In this document: piece by piece, positions 7,111-13,477 of the stretch | Numbering within the stretch: the stretch's first letter is position 1 | Layout of the letters: the number at the start of each line of letters is the position of its first letter | Source of the DNA: JAQWUY01 sp049615605 | GTDB lineage: Bacteria > Pseudomonadota > Alphaproteobacteria > JAQWUY01 | Assembly (NCBI GenBank): GCA_049615605.1 | Contig: JBMZFW010000018.1 | Location: 1 to 20,619, forward strand | Length of the DNA: 20,619 bases | Direction of reading: 5' to 3' | Notes under the pieces: model-generated | The model's input: only the letters and a program-made list of their open reading frames with translations | Databases searched by the model: none | What the model was told of the DNA's origin: nothing | Translations under genes and position numbers: made by a program

Positions 7111-8769
7111 ATGAACAATACAAAGCAAAATAAAAACTATCGTGATAAATCTATTGTAATGCAAGATTTGCGCTTGGGTGCGATGCACCAAACACGAATA
7201 AGTTTTGTTCGCCATATTGTTCGTAAAATTGCAAACGAAGATTGGAATGTATCTTGTACTTTATGGGATATGGATGCGTCTGGTTTTGGTACAGTGATTT
7301 ATACAATCACAACAGATTACAGTGAATACAATTTTGTTGTGTTTTCACAATACATTGAAGACGACGAACGCAACGACCGTGTAATTGCGGAAAAATGGGA
7401 TGTGACTTTTTCATTTACCCAAGGCAAAGTTGATAAAGATTTATTGGAACAAATGCGGAAAAATGTTCCCCTGCAAGAAGCGGGAAGAAATACTAGTAAA
7501 TCACTAGTCCTTGCAAGGGCAAACAAAAGTGTAAGGGTATTTGATTATATCGTTGATAATTTAAAACAAGGGGTGCAACCTGATATTTCTGTTCTAGCTG
7601 AATGCGGATATATCCTAAGGACAACTGCTGTGTATGGTAATGGTAAATTTGGTATTGCTGACTTTGATATATTAAAAAACAATCCAGATTTCAAAGATAC
7701 ATTTAGCCCGCAAATGTGTGCTTGTTATTTATTGCGTCAATTTAGCATTGATTGGGTAAACCACATTGCAAAACAAAACAGCGATACAGCAATTGAACTA
7801 GACGATAGTATCGCAACATATATGGGTACGGGTAATGCCACAGGTTTGGGTATGGCACCGTATTTAATTAAACACCCGCAAGTGGTTGATATGTGGCTTA
7901 CAACCCGTGAAGAAGCAATTACTAGGGTGTCTAATGAAAGCATTACTGATAAATCGTATAATGATTTTATTGCGGTTTTAAAAGATGCAATTCAACACCT
8001 TAGTGAAATTACAACCATTGATGAAAATCAAGGTAAATTAAACACAACAACAATTAATGAATTAACAAATATTGTTAATGGGGATAAGCCAAGCTTTAAC
8101 ACTTGGAAAGATTTTGTTGCAAGTACAACAAATCTATCTTTGGAAACACAGGAAATAATTTTATCTAGCATTATTGAAATATACCCTGAATTAGTTGATG
8201 AATTATCATCACAATTAAATGCAGTGGAAAGCTTAACCCTTGCCGATGATTTGTCAATTGGCGATATGCAAAAAGTATTAAATGAAAATTATAAATGGGC
8301 AACGGAAATTGATTTTTCAAAAGATGAAAATAATTACTGGTTCTGGTACAGGTCTGAAACCAAAGAAGAACCAAGATTGGGCGTAAGAAAAGAAGAAGAA
8401 GGTTCGGAAAAAGAATCCCCACTAGACATTGCCCGTCAGGTAAATACATTTAATAATACCATTAAGGATTTAGACAAAGATATGCAACTGGCAGAATTTT
8501 TAATTAACAATCCATCAATGCGAACAATTGCCCGCCGTATTTGGACAATGGGTAATTCAGCAATGGGCGATATTCAAATGAATGTACTTTCTAAAAATAT
8601 GCTTCCGATGCACTTGCTTCGTTGTAAGTTATCAATGTTTGGTGCAACAAAGTTTGACCCAAGGTCTGATAAATGGGTACAAGTAACTTTATTCCAAGGG
8701 GCACCATTATTAAAGAATGTTAAAGACAATAAATCTTGGTTATTTCCATTAATGCCAAAGGTGAAATAA
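7111..8769 (+). CDS. Conserved protein of unknown function, 552 aa, linked to the BCCT/ALDH locus
   Basis: I cannot assign a named family. The protein is soluble-looking, with no signal peptide or membrane segment. Conspicuous conserved-looking blocks are RLGAMHQTRISFVRHI (21-36), NVPLQEAGR (118-126), RTTAVYGNGKFGIADF (170-185) and GTGNATGLGMAPYLIKHP (239-256). A charged, probably disordered stretch lies around 408-434. A final block, from about residue 440 to the end, includes NPSMRTIARRIWTMGN. The glycine-rich GNATGLGMAP segment suggests a ligand-binding or catalytic loop, but that is speculation. From memory, similar uncharacterised proteins occur in proteobacteria near DUF3726-type genes, and a DUF3726-like gene follows here after 13 nt. 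The start is supported by AAAGGA (7098-7103). A strong terminator sits immediately upstream. Its place after a transporter/catabolic operon suggests a role in the same pathway. Confidence 0.85.
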   Translation: MNNTKQNKNYRDKSIVMQDLRLGAMHQTRISFVRHIVRKIANEDWNVSCTLWDMDASGFGTVIYTITTDYSEYNFVVFSQYIEDDERNDRVIAEKWDVTFSFTQGKVDKDLLEQMRKNVPLQEAGRNTSKSLVLARANKSVRVFDYIVDNLKQGVQPDISVLAECGYILRTTAVYGNGKFGIADFDILKNNPDFKDTFSPQMCACYLLRQFSIDWVNHIAKQNSDTAIELDDSIATYMGTGNATGLGMAPYLIKHPQVVDMWLTTREEAITRVSNESITDKSYNDFIAVLKDAIQHLSEITTIDENQGKLNTTTINELTNIVNGDKPSFNTWKDFVASTTNLSLETQEIILSSIIEIYPELVDELSSQLNAVESLTLADDLSIGDMQKVLNENYKWATEIDFSKDENNYWFWYRSETKEEPRLGVRKEEEGSEKESPLDIARQVNTFNNTIKDLDKDMQLAEFLINNPSMRTIARRIWTMGNSAMGDIQMNVLSKNMLPMHLLRCKLSMFGATKFDPRSDKWVQVTLFQGAPLLKNVKDNKSWLFPLMPKVK

Positions 8770-8782
8770 AGGGGTTAATAAA

Positions 8783-9487
8783 ATGCGAATTACATACAAT
8801 GAATTAATTACAATTACCGATAAATGTTTAAATGCTTTAAAATTCCCTGTGGGTGAAACAGACCGTATTGCGGGTATGGTTGCCGATTTGGAACTAGCCG
8901 GATTTGACGGATTAAAAATGTTTTTAAACAGCATTAAAAAGATAAATACCAATTCAGTTGATATTACAATTAAACAAACAAACGATAATACAATTGATAT
9001 TGATTTAAAAAATAGCAGTGTTATTTTTCACTTACCTAGCATTATGTATTATGCAAGGCAAAGGCTTAAATACCAAGATAGTATAACAATGAACATCACC
9101 AATGCCTATGGTCGTTGGTTGGCGTATGGGGAATTAAAAAAGATTGCTGAACGCGGATTTAATGTTCACGCCCATTGGGGTCGCAGAAAGGTTGATGAAG
9201 CTGTTGAATACTTTTTATCAAGTGGCAATAAACACCCAGACCTGTATGTAAGTAATGAAAAACAAGAACTAAGTATATTAAAAATTAATATTAGCAAAAC
9301 CAGCTTTAAACAAGATGTAAATGGTCGTCATATTTCGTCAAATGAATTAATGGAAAAAACCAATACATCAATTTGCGATGGTGTAGAAGTTGATGAAAAT
9401 ATTTGGAATGAACTTTATGAAATTGCCAAATTGGGGTTGGTTGAAAACAGCGAAACTTCCGAAGCACAAGGTGCAGGTGGCGTATAA
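8783..9487 (+). CDS. Small conserved protein, tentatively DUF3726-like, partner of the preceding gene
   Basis: This 234-residue soluble protein has no recognised catalytic motif. The N-terminal 55 residues are helical and run MRITYNELITITDKCL, then a segment resembling DRIAGMVADLELAGFDGL. The C-terminus ends in an acidic stretch and SEAQGAGGV. As I recall it, DUF3726 proteins of proteobacteria have the same plan: a short helical start, then a terminal SExSRxxGAGAG-like tail. The assignment is tentative and needs a profile search. The helical start also faintly recalls the N-terminal helices of the type-2 malate/L-lactate dehydrogenases, but no NAD-binding body follows. The gene begins 13 nt after the 552-aa protein with a strong AAAGGGG ribosome site, so the two are almost certainly cotranscribed. 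It ends at a bidirectional terminator. Confidence 0.82.
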   Translation: MRITYNELITITDKCLNALKFPVGETDRIAGMVADLELAGFDGLKMFLNSIKKINTNSVDITIKQTNDNTIDIDLKNSSVIFHLPSIMYYARQRLKYQDSITMNITNAYGRWLAYGELKKIAERGFNVHAHWGRRKVDEAVEYFLSSGNKHPDLYVSNEKQELSILKINISKTSFKQDVNGRHISSNELMEKTNTSICDGVEVDENIWNELYEIAKLGLVENSETSEAQGAGGV

Positions 9488-9517
9488 AAAAAGGGAATGT
9501 TAATCATTCCCTTTTTT
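9486..9517. terminator. Bidirectional intrinsic terminator between convergent transcription units
   Basis: A perfect 13-bp stem is formed by six A residues plus GGGAATG (9487-9499) and CATTCCC plus six T residues (9505-9517). The loop is the 5-nt TTAAT. An A-run on one side and a T-run on the other let it end transcription from the 234-aa gene on the plus strand and from metK on the minus strand. Confidence 0.93.
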
Positions 9518-9524
9518 ATTTTAA

Positions 9525-10715
9525 CTAGCCAATATTTTTCTTTAGCTCATCAACCAATGTTAAACCTTCCCAAGGGAAATGTCCGTGATTGGTTGCGGTT
9601 CTGCCAAAATGTCCGTATGCACTTGTAATTGCATAGATTGGACGATTTAATTGTAAGTGTGTACGAATACCATACGGTGTTAAATCAATTGATTTTTCAA
9701 TTGCTGAAACCAACTTATCTTCCGATACTTTACCAGTACCAAAAGTATCAACAAAAATTGACATTGGCTTTGCAACACCGATTGCATAAGACAATTGAAT
9801 TAAACATTGATCGGCAAAACCAGCCGCCACAATATTCTTTGCCACATAACGGGCAACATATGCCGCTGAACGGTCAACCTTTGTTGGGTCTTTGCCCGAA
9901 AATGCACCGCCACCATGTGGGGCAGAACCGCCATATGTATCAACAATAATTTTACGACCCGTAAGACCCGCATCACCATCAGGACCGCCAATAACAAATT
10001 TACCAGTTGGGTTTACAAATAGGTTTTCATCTTTTACTTCCCAAGGTAAAACAGAATTTACAACTTCCGCAACTACTTTACGGATGTCTTCTTGGGCAAA
10101 GTCTTCGGCGTGTTGTGTTGAAACAACAACATTGCCAACGCCCACTGCTTTATGGTTTTCAAATTCCAATGTAACTTGTGATTTCATATCTGGACCAAAG
10201 CCTGGATTTTTCGGGCTGCGGCGGATATTTGATAATTCCTGTAAAATTTTATGACTGTAATAAATTGCAGGTGGCATAAAGTTTTCAGTTTCATTTGTAG
10301 CATAACCAAACATAATACCTTGGTCGCCCGCACCTTCTTCTTTAAATGCGCCCGCATCGGCAACAACACCTTGGTTAATGTCTGGTGATTGTCCGTGCAG
10401 TCGGTTATCAAGTGTTAAGTTTTCCCAATGGAAACCATCTTGTTCATAACCAATTTCTTTTACCGCAGAACGAACCACTTCTTCCATTTCGGTTTTTACC
10501 TCTGGTAAAATTTCGCCAGCTTCGTTTGTAATTCCTTGACCTTTGATTTCGCCGGCAAGTGTAATATGATTCGTTGTTGCAAGTGTTTCACATGCAACCT
10601 TTGCCATTGGGTCTTTACGCAGACATAAATCTAAAATCTCATCAGAGATTCTATCGCAAATTTTATCTGGGTGTCCCTCAGATACTGATTCAGATGTAAA
10701 TAAATATTTTGACAT
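9525..10715 (-). CDS. metK: S-adenosylmethionine synthetase
   Basis: MetK makes S-adenosylmethionine from methionine and ATP, releasing phosphate and diphosphate; it is a cytoplasmic, usually essential tetramer. The 396-residue product has the family's full length. Seen motifs are GHPDK (14-18) for ATP and magnesium, the hexapeptide-region signature GAGDQGIMFGYAT (128-140), and the phosphate-binding glycine loop GGGAFSGKDPTKVDRS (268-283). The start follows AAAAGGGGG at a short distance. The gene is followed by the bidirectional terminator and preceded by its own probable promoter and a leader of roughly 70 nt with a small hairpin, so it seems transcribed independently of mntX. The product would also supply SAM for the radical-SAM enzyme HemN at the other end of the window, but no specific link is implied. 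Confidence 0.98.
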   Translation of the reverse strand: MSKYLFTSESVSEGHPDKICDRISDEILDLCLRKDPMAKVACETLATTNHITLAGEIKGQGITNEAGEILPEVKTEMEEVVRSAVKEIGYEQDGFHWENLTLDNRLHGQSPDINQGVVADAGAFKEEGAGDQGIMFGYATNETENFMPPAIYYSHKILQELSNIRRSPKNPGFGPDMKSQVTLEFENHKAVGVGNVVVSTQHAEDFAQEDIRKVVAEVVNSVLPWEVKDENLFVNPTGKFVIGGPDGDAGLTGRKIIVDTYGGSAPHGGGAFSGKDPTKVDRSAAYVARYVAKNIVAAGFADQCLIQLSYAIGVAKPMSIFVDTFGTGKVSEDKLVSAIEKSIDLTPYGIRTHLQLNRPIYAITSAYGHFGRTATNHGHFPWEGLTLVDELKKNIG

Positions 10716-10758
10716 GTTACCCCCTTTTTAAAAGCCTGTCGGTGGTGGGTTTAAATAA

Positions 10759-10779
10759 GTTTATGAAGCGGTCATAAAC
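10759..10779 (-). promoter_or_regulatory. metK: Hairpin in the metK leader
   Basis: Arms GTTTATG and CATAAAC form a perfect 7-bp stem with loop ACCGCTT, read on the metK strand, 44 nt upstream of the start codon. It lies between the predicted metK promoter and the GGGGG ribosome site. The AT-rich stem with no following T-run argues against an intrinsic terminator. I could not fit it confidently to a known SAM riboswitch class, although metK leaders of alphaproteobacteria do carry SAM/SAH-type pseudoknots. Confidence 0.35.
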
Positions 10780-10791
10780 ACTATAACCAGA

Positions 10792-10819
10792 ATAATATAC
10801 TTTTTTTATTATTTTGCAA
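10792..10819 (-). promoter_or_regulatory. metK: Probable metK promoter
   Basis: On the minus strand, TTGCAA (10819-10814) and TATTAT (10797-10792) are separated by 16 bp. Each is one or two mismatches from the sigma-70 consensus. Predicted transcription would begin near 10785 and give a leader of about 70 nt. The site fits neatly in the gap after the mntX stop codon. Confidence 0.5.
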
Positions 10820-10824
10820 TGATT

Positions 10825-11985
10825 TTATACTTCACTAAGAAAGTATATTAAATAAGCAACGATTATTGCTGGAACTGTACTGTAAAGCGTTGCCAAAATT
10901 CCCGCCCTTGGGGCTAGCGATAATACAGGGAATAATGCATCACCATCATTTGATATAGCATTACCCATAAGGGCTGAAAATGGAATTATTCCATTTAGAT
11001 ATAATGTGGTTACCACAATCTGTGGACCGCACCCCGGAAGCCAACCAATTACAATTGCAATCAACGGAACAAAAACCGCAATATCAACAAATAATGATTG
11101 CAAGTTTAAATTAAACGCATACATTGTCACATCATATAATAAGAACCCCGCCATAACCCACGCGGATATAAACGATGTTTCCGCAACCACACGACGCAGA
11201 ATGCGTACTGTATGCATGGTAATATCCATTGGGTTGTTTTCACTTGGGCGGGCAAAGAAAATTGAAAATGTAAGCGTGCCAATAAATACGGATAAATCAT
11301 GTGAAAATGTTGGATAAATAAAATCAAACACATTGTTAATATCAATGTTCATCGCATTTGCTAGTGTAAGGGCAAAACCAGGTATTAATAATAAAAGCCA
11401 AACTAAATCAAACCCGCCCCAGAACCACGCATTAACAATATCGTTTGGATTTTTTTTAACTTTTTCTTTTAACTTTAAATCACCTGCTAATATTTTTGGG
11501 GTTGGAAACATATCGACAATATAACCACTTATTGTACCAATAACAATTCCCCCACCAATTACCATTAATGCGGTTTTTGGTGATGTGGCAATAAGCAAGA
11601 ATGCCGCATCGCCCATTGTTGCGGTTAAGGTTGCAACCAATGCACCAAATGAAATATTACCTTTAATATATTGTGTGGTCACAACAATTGCACCACCACA
11701 ACCAGGCACCCCGCCAAGTAATGCAGAAATTAAAACTTGTTGTTTTTTATAACGCTTAAATAGGCTAGCCAAATCAACTTTTAAGATATGTTCCAATAAA
11801 TAAAACACACCAAGGGTAATACCAACCCAAGTTGACACCCCAACATACGCATCGGAAATTGACCCGTACACAACCTTGCTTAATTCAGGTGCAAATAAGG
11901 GCAACCAACCCACAAAGGCAAAAATTAACATTACACGGAATAATGCAATTAATTCTAGTTTATATTGGTTAAAGTATTTAGTCAT
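10825..11985 (-). CDS. mntX: MntX-type manganese transporter (putative 10-TM metal transporter)
   Basis: This 386-residue hydrophobic inner-membrane protein has about ten membrane segments. It contains two copies of a motif block, PGCG-x2-IVVTT-x-Y, then about 20 residues to GDA. The first copy is at 94-127 (PGCGGAIVVTT to GDA) and the second at 317-350 (PGCGPQIVVTT to GDA), showing an internal duplication. I recognise it as the family annotated as putative manganese transporter, described as MntX in marine bacteria including roseobacters, SAR11 and SAR116. Some database profiles call related sequences heavy-metal exporters, so transport direction should be treated with care. Divergent mntR and the palindrome between the genes strongly support a manganese role with repression when manganese is plentiful, which favours import. 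No strong Shine-Dalgarno sequence precedes the ATG. Confidence 0.82.
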   Translation of the reverse strand: MTKYFNQYKLELIALFRVMLIFAFVGWLPLFAPELSKVVYGSISDAYVGVSTWVGITLGVFYLLEHILKVDLASLFKRYKKQQVLISALLGGVPGCGGAIVVTTQYIKGNISFGALVATLTATMGDAAFLLIATSPKTALMVIGGGIVIGTISGYIVDMFPTPKILAGDLKLKEKVKKNPNDIVNAWFWGGFDLVWLLLLIPGFALTLANAMNIDINNVFDFIYPTFSHDLSVFIGTLTFSIFFARPSENNPMDITMHTVRILRRVVAETSFISAWVMAGFLLYDVTMYAFNLNLQSLFVDIAVFVPLIAIVIGWLPGCGPQIVVTTLYLNGIIPFSALMGNAISNDGDALFPVLSLAPRAGILATLYSTVPAIIVAYLIYFLSEV

Positions 11986-12002
11986 TTTTTGTTTCTGTTA
12001 AA

Positions 12003-12018
12003 GTTAGCACTTGCTAAC
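12003..12018. promoter_or_regulatory. Probable MntR operator
   Basis: GTTAGCACTTGCTAAC is a perfect palindrome with 7-bp arms GTTAGCA and TGCTAAC around CT. It is the only strong dyad in the mntX-mntR gap. The central TAGC...GCTA pattern resembles the E. coli MntR site at mntH. It overlaps the predicted mntX transcription start and the -35 region of mntR, so bound MntR-Mn could repress both genes. Confidence 0.72.
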
Positions 12019-12047
12019 AATTTATATTTTATGTTATTATTTGTCAA
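12019..12047 (-). promoter_or_regulatory. mntX: Probable mntX promoter
   Basis: On the minus strand a perfect TTGACA (12047-12042) lies 17 bp from TAAATT (12024-12019), a 4/6 match to the -10 consensus. A second choice is TATAAA with a 15-bp spacer. The start site would fall inside the MntR palindrome, consistent with direct repression. Confidence 0.5.
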
Positions 12048-12466
12048 TGAATAAAAAAATAAATTTACAAAATGCTGGGTTTGAATCTGTTCGTATTGCC
12101 CACCTTTCTGAAAATACAGAAGATTATGTGGAATTAATTGCCGACCTTATTAATGATACAGGCGTTGCAAATACAACCAGTATTGCCAATGCTTTAGGTG
12201 TGGCAAAGCCAACCGTATCAAAGTCATTAAAAAAACTATCTAAAGATGGATTTGTAAAATACGAACCATACAAACCAATTACCTTAACTGAAAAAGGTAA
12301 AAAATTGGCAAAGTCTTGTAAAGCCCGCCATAAAATTGTTTATGATTTTTTAATTGCTTTGGGTGTGTCAAAAAAGACTGCGGAAATTGATGCGGAAGGT
12401 TTGGAACATCACGCCAGTAGCGAAACATTAAAAATATTTGAAAAGTTTACAAAGAAAAAATCTTAA
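12047..12466 (+). CDS. mntR: Manganese-responsive transcriptional repressor MntR
   Basis: This 139-residue member of the DtxR/MntR family is closest in style to E. coli MntR. An N-terminal winged helix-turn-helix (about 27-90) contains TTSIANALGVAKPTVSKSLKKL. A metal-binding/dimerisation domain follows. All six manganese ligands known from Bacillus subtilis MntR have counterparts: Asp26, Glu29, His95, Glu117, Glu120 and His121 (EGLEHH). It lacks the SH3-like third domain of DtxR. The ATG at 12047 is preferred over an in-frame TTG at 12011, which lies inside the operator. No Shine-Dalgarno sequence precedes the ATG, and a -10-like TATTAT at 12035-12040 would start transcription at about the A of the ATG, so a leaderless mRNA is possible. 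Its stop overlaps the convergent uppP by 4 bp. It likely represses mntX. Confidence 0.93.
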   Translation: MNKKINLQNAGFESVRIAHLSENTEDYVELIADLINDTGVANTTSIANALGVAKPTVSKSLKKLSKDGFVKYEPYKPITLTEKGKKLAKSCKARHKIVYDFLIALGVSKKTAEIDAEGLEHHASSETLKIFEKFTKKKS

Positions 12467-13263
12467 ACAAAATACACTAACAATATAATGCCAAGTGCAA
12501 TTCTGTACACGGCAAAGATTGTCATATTTGTTTTTTCAAGCAATTTCATCATTGCCCCAATTGTAAGGTATGCAAATAAAAATGAAATAATAATTGCCAA
12601 TAACGCACCCCTTGTAAATAAGATATCGCCGGCTTTATAAATATCAAAGCTAACTAAAATGCTTGCAGCAAATAATGTTGGCATTCCCATTAACATTGAA
12701 ATTTTTGCCGATTCAGTGCGTTCCATATTTAACAGCCTTGCCGCGGTCATACAAATACCAGACCTTGATACCCCTGGAATAAGGGCGATTGTTTGACAAA
12801 TACCAAGGAACAATCCGTGTTTATAATTTAAGTTGCTTACCTTGCTGAATGTTGGGGTTGCATAATCAATGAACCATAACAATACGCCAAACACAATACT
12901 AGTAATTGCAATTGTATAAAGCATATTTTCCCTGAATGCAGTTGCAATAAAATCTTTAAAAATAAAGCCGCAAATTACAACGGGAATTGTTGCAATAATA
13001 ATTAATAGCGCAAATTGTGAATCTTCGGTTTTTCTTTTGCCCAACAAATCAAAACCACCATTGATTCCTTGCATAACATATTCTTTAAAATACATAATAA
13101 CGGCAATTAATGTACCAAAGTGTACGGCAACATCAATAGCTAAGCCTTGGTCACGCCAGCCAAATAAATTAGAAGTAATGATTAAATGTGCAGATGATGA
13201 TACTGGTAAAAATTCTGTTATACCTTGAATCAGTGATAAAACTAGTATTTGTAAATCTGTCAT
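12463..13263 (-). CDS. uppP: Undecaprenyl-diphosphate phosphatase (BacA type)
   Basis: UppP is an inner-membrane enzyme that removes one phosphate from undecaprenyl diphosphate, so the lipid carrier can be reused for peptidoglycan and surface polysaccharides. Overproduction is known to give bacitracin resistance. The 266-residue product has the family length and about eight membrane segments. Both signature motifs are present: QGITEFLPVSSSAH (13-26), with Glu17 and His26, and PGVSRSG (163-169), with the catalytic-region Arg167. The AGAAGG ribosome site supports the start at 13263. It overlaps the end of mntR by 4 bp tail to tail, with no terminator visible between them, and is divergent from the glutamate synthase gene. 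Nothing suggests a functional tie to either neighbour. Confidence 0.97.
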   Translation of the reverse strand: MTDLQILVLSLIQGITEFLPVSSSAHLIITSNLFGWRDQGLAIDVAVHFGTLIAVIMYFKEYVMQGINGGFDLLGKRKTEDSQFALLIIIATIPVVICGFIFKDFIATAFRENMLYTIAITSIVFGVLLWFIDYATPTFSKVSNLNYKHGLFLGICQTIALIPGVSRSGICMTAARLLNMERTESAKISMLMGMPTLFAASILVSFDIYKAGDILFTRGALLAIIISFLFAYLTIGAMMKLLEKTNMTIFAVYRIALGIILLVYFV

Positions 13264-13361
13264 TTTGAATTGCCTTCTTGTTATTTTGTTTTAAATGTAT
13301 GTCTTTGTTTGTAATAATATTTCTTTTTTTAGCGCTTTTTTCAAAAAATAAGTCATAACTA

Positions 13362-13391
13362 TTGACCTTTTTATTGATTTGCAAGTATTAT
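13362..13391 (+). promoter_or_regulatory. gltB: Candidate promoter of the glutamate synthase/diflavin reductase operon
   Basis: TTGACC (13362-13367) and TATTAT (13386-13391) are separated by 18 bp, each one mismatch from consensus. Transcription would start near 13398 and give a leader of about 80 nt. The rest of the 214-bp uppP-gltB gap is AT-rich; I see only a weak CACAAA/TTTGTG repeat (13414-13448) and no terminator. Confidence 0.42.
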
Positions 13392-13477
13392 TATTACCGC
13401 AACAAAGAAATAACACAAATGAAATATTAAAACAATTTATCTTTTGTGAAAATAAATTATAAATAAGGAAGCTATTT

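Noticed and set aside
9892..10254. Plus-strand frame (120 codons) inside metK
   Set aside because: It is opposite highly conserved metK motifs; the proline-rich translation is typical of a shadow frame.
10759..10779. Intrinsic terminator for mntX
   Set aside because: The hairpin lies downstream of mntX on the same strand, but the stem is AT-rich and is followed by TTATTTAAACCC rather than a T-run. It also sits after a good metK promoter, so a leader element is the better reading.
10716..10785. SAM-II riboswitch before metK
   Set aside because: The conserved SAM-II core (stem loop with the GCTAAA-type 3' segment) is not present in order; only generic purine-rich ribosome-site sequence resembles it.
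12011..12046. TTG start of mntR at 12011
   Set aside because: It lies inside the operator palindrome, and the added residues LTIYILCYYLS do not look like an MntR N-terminus.
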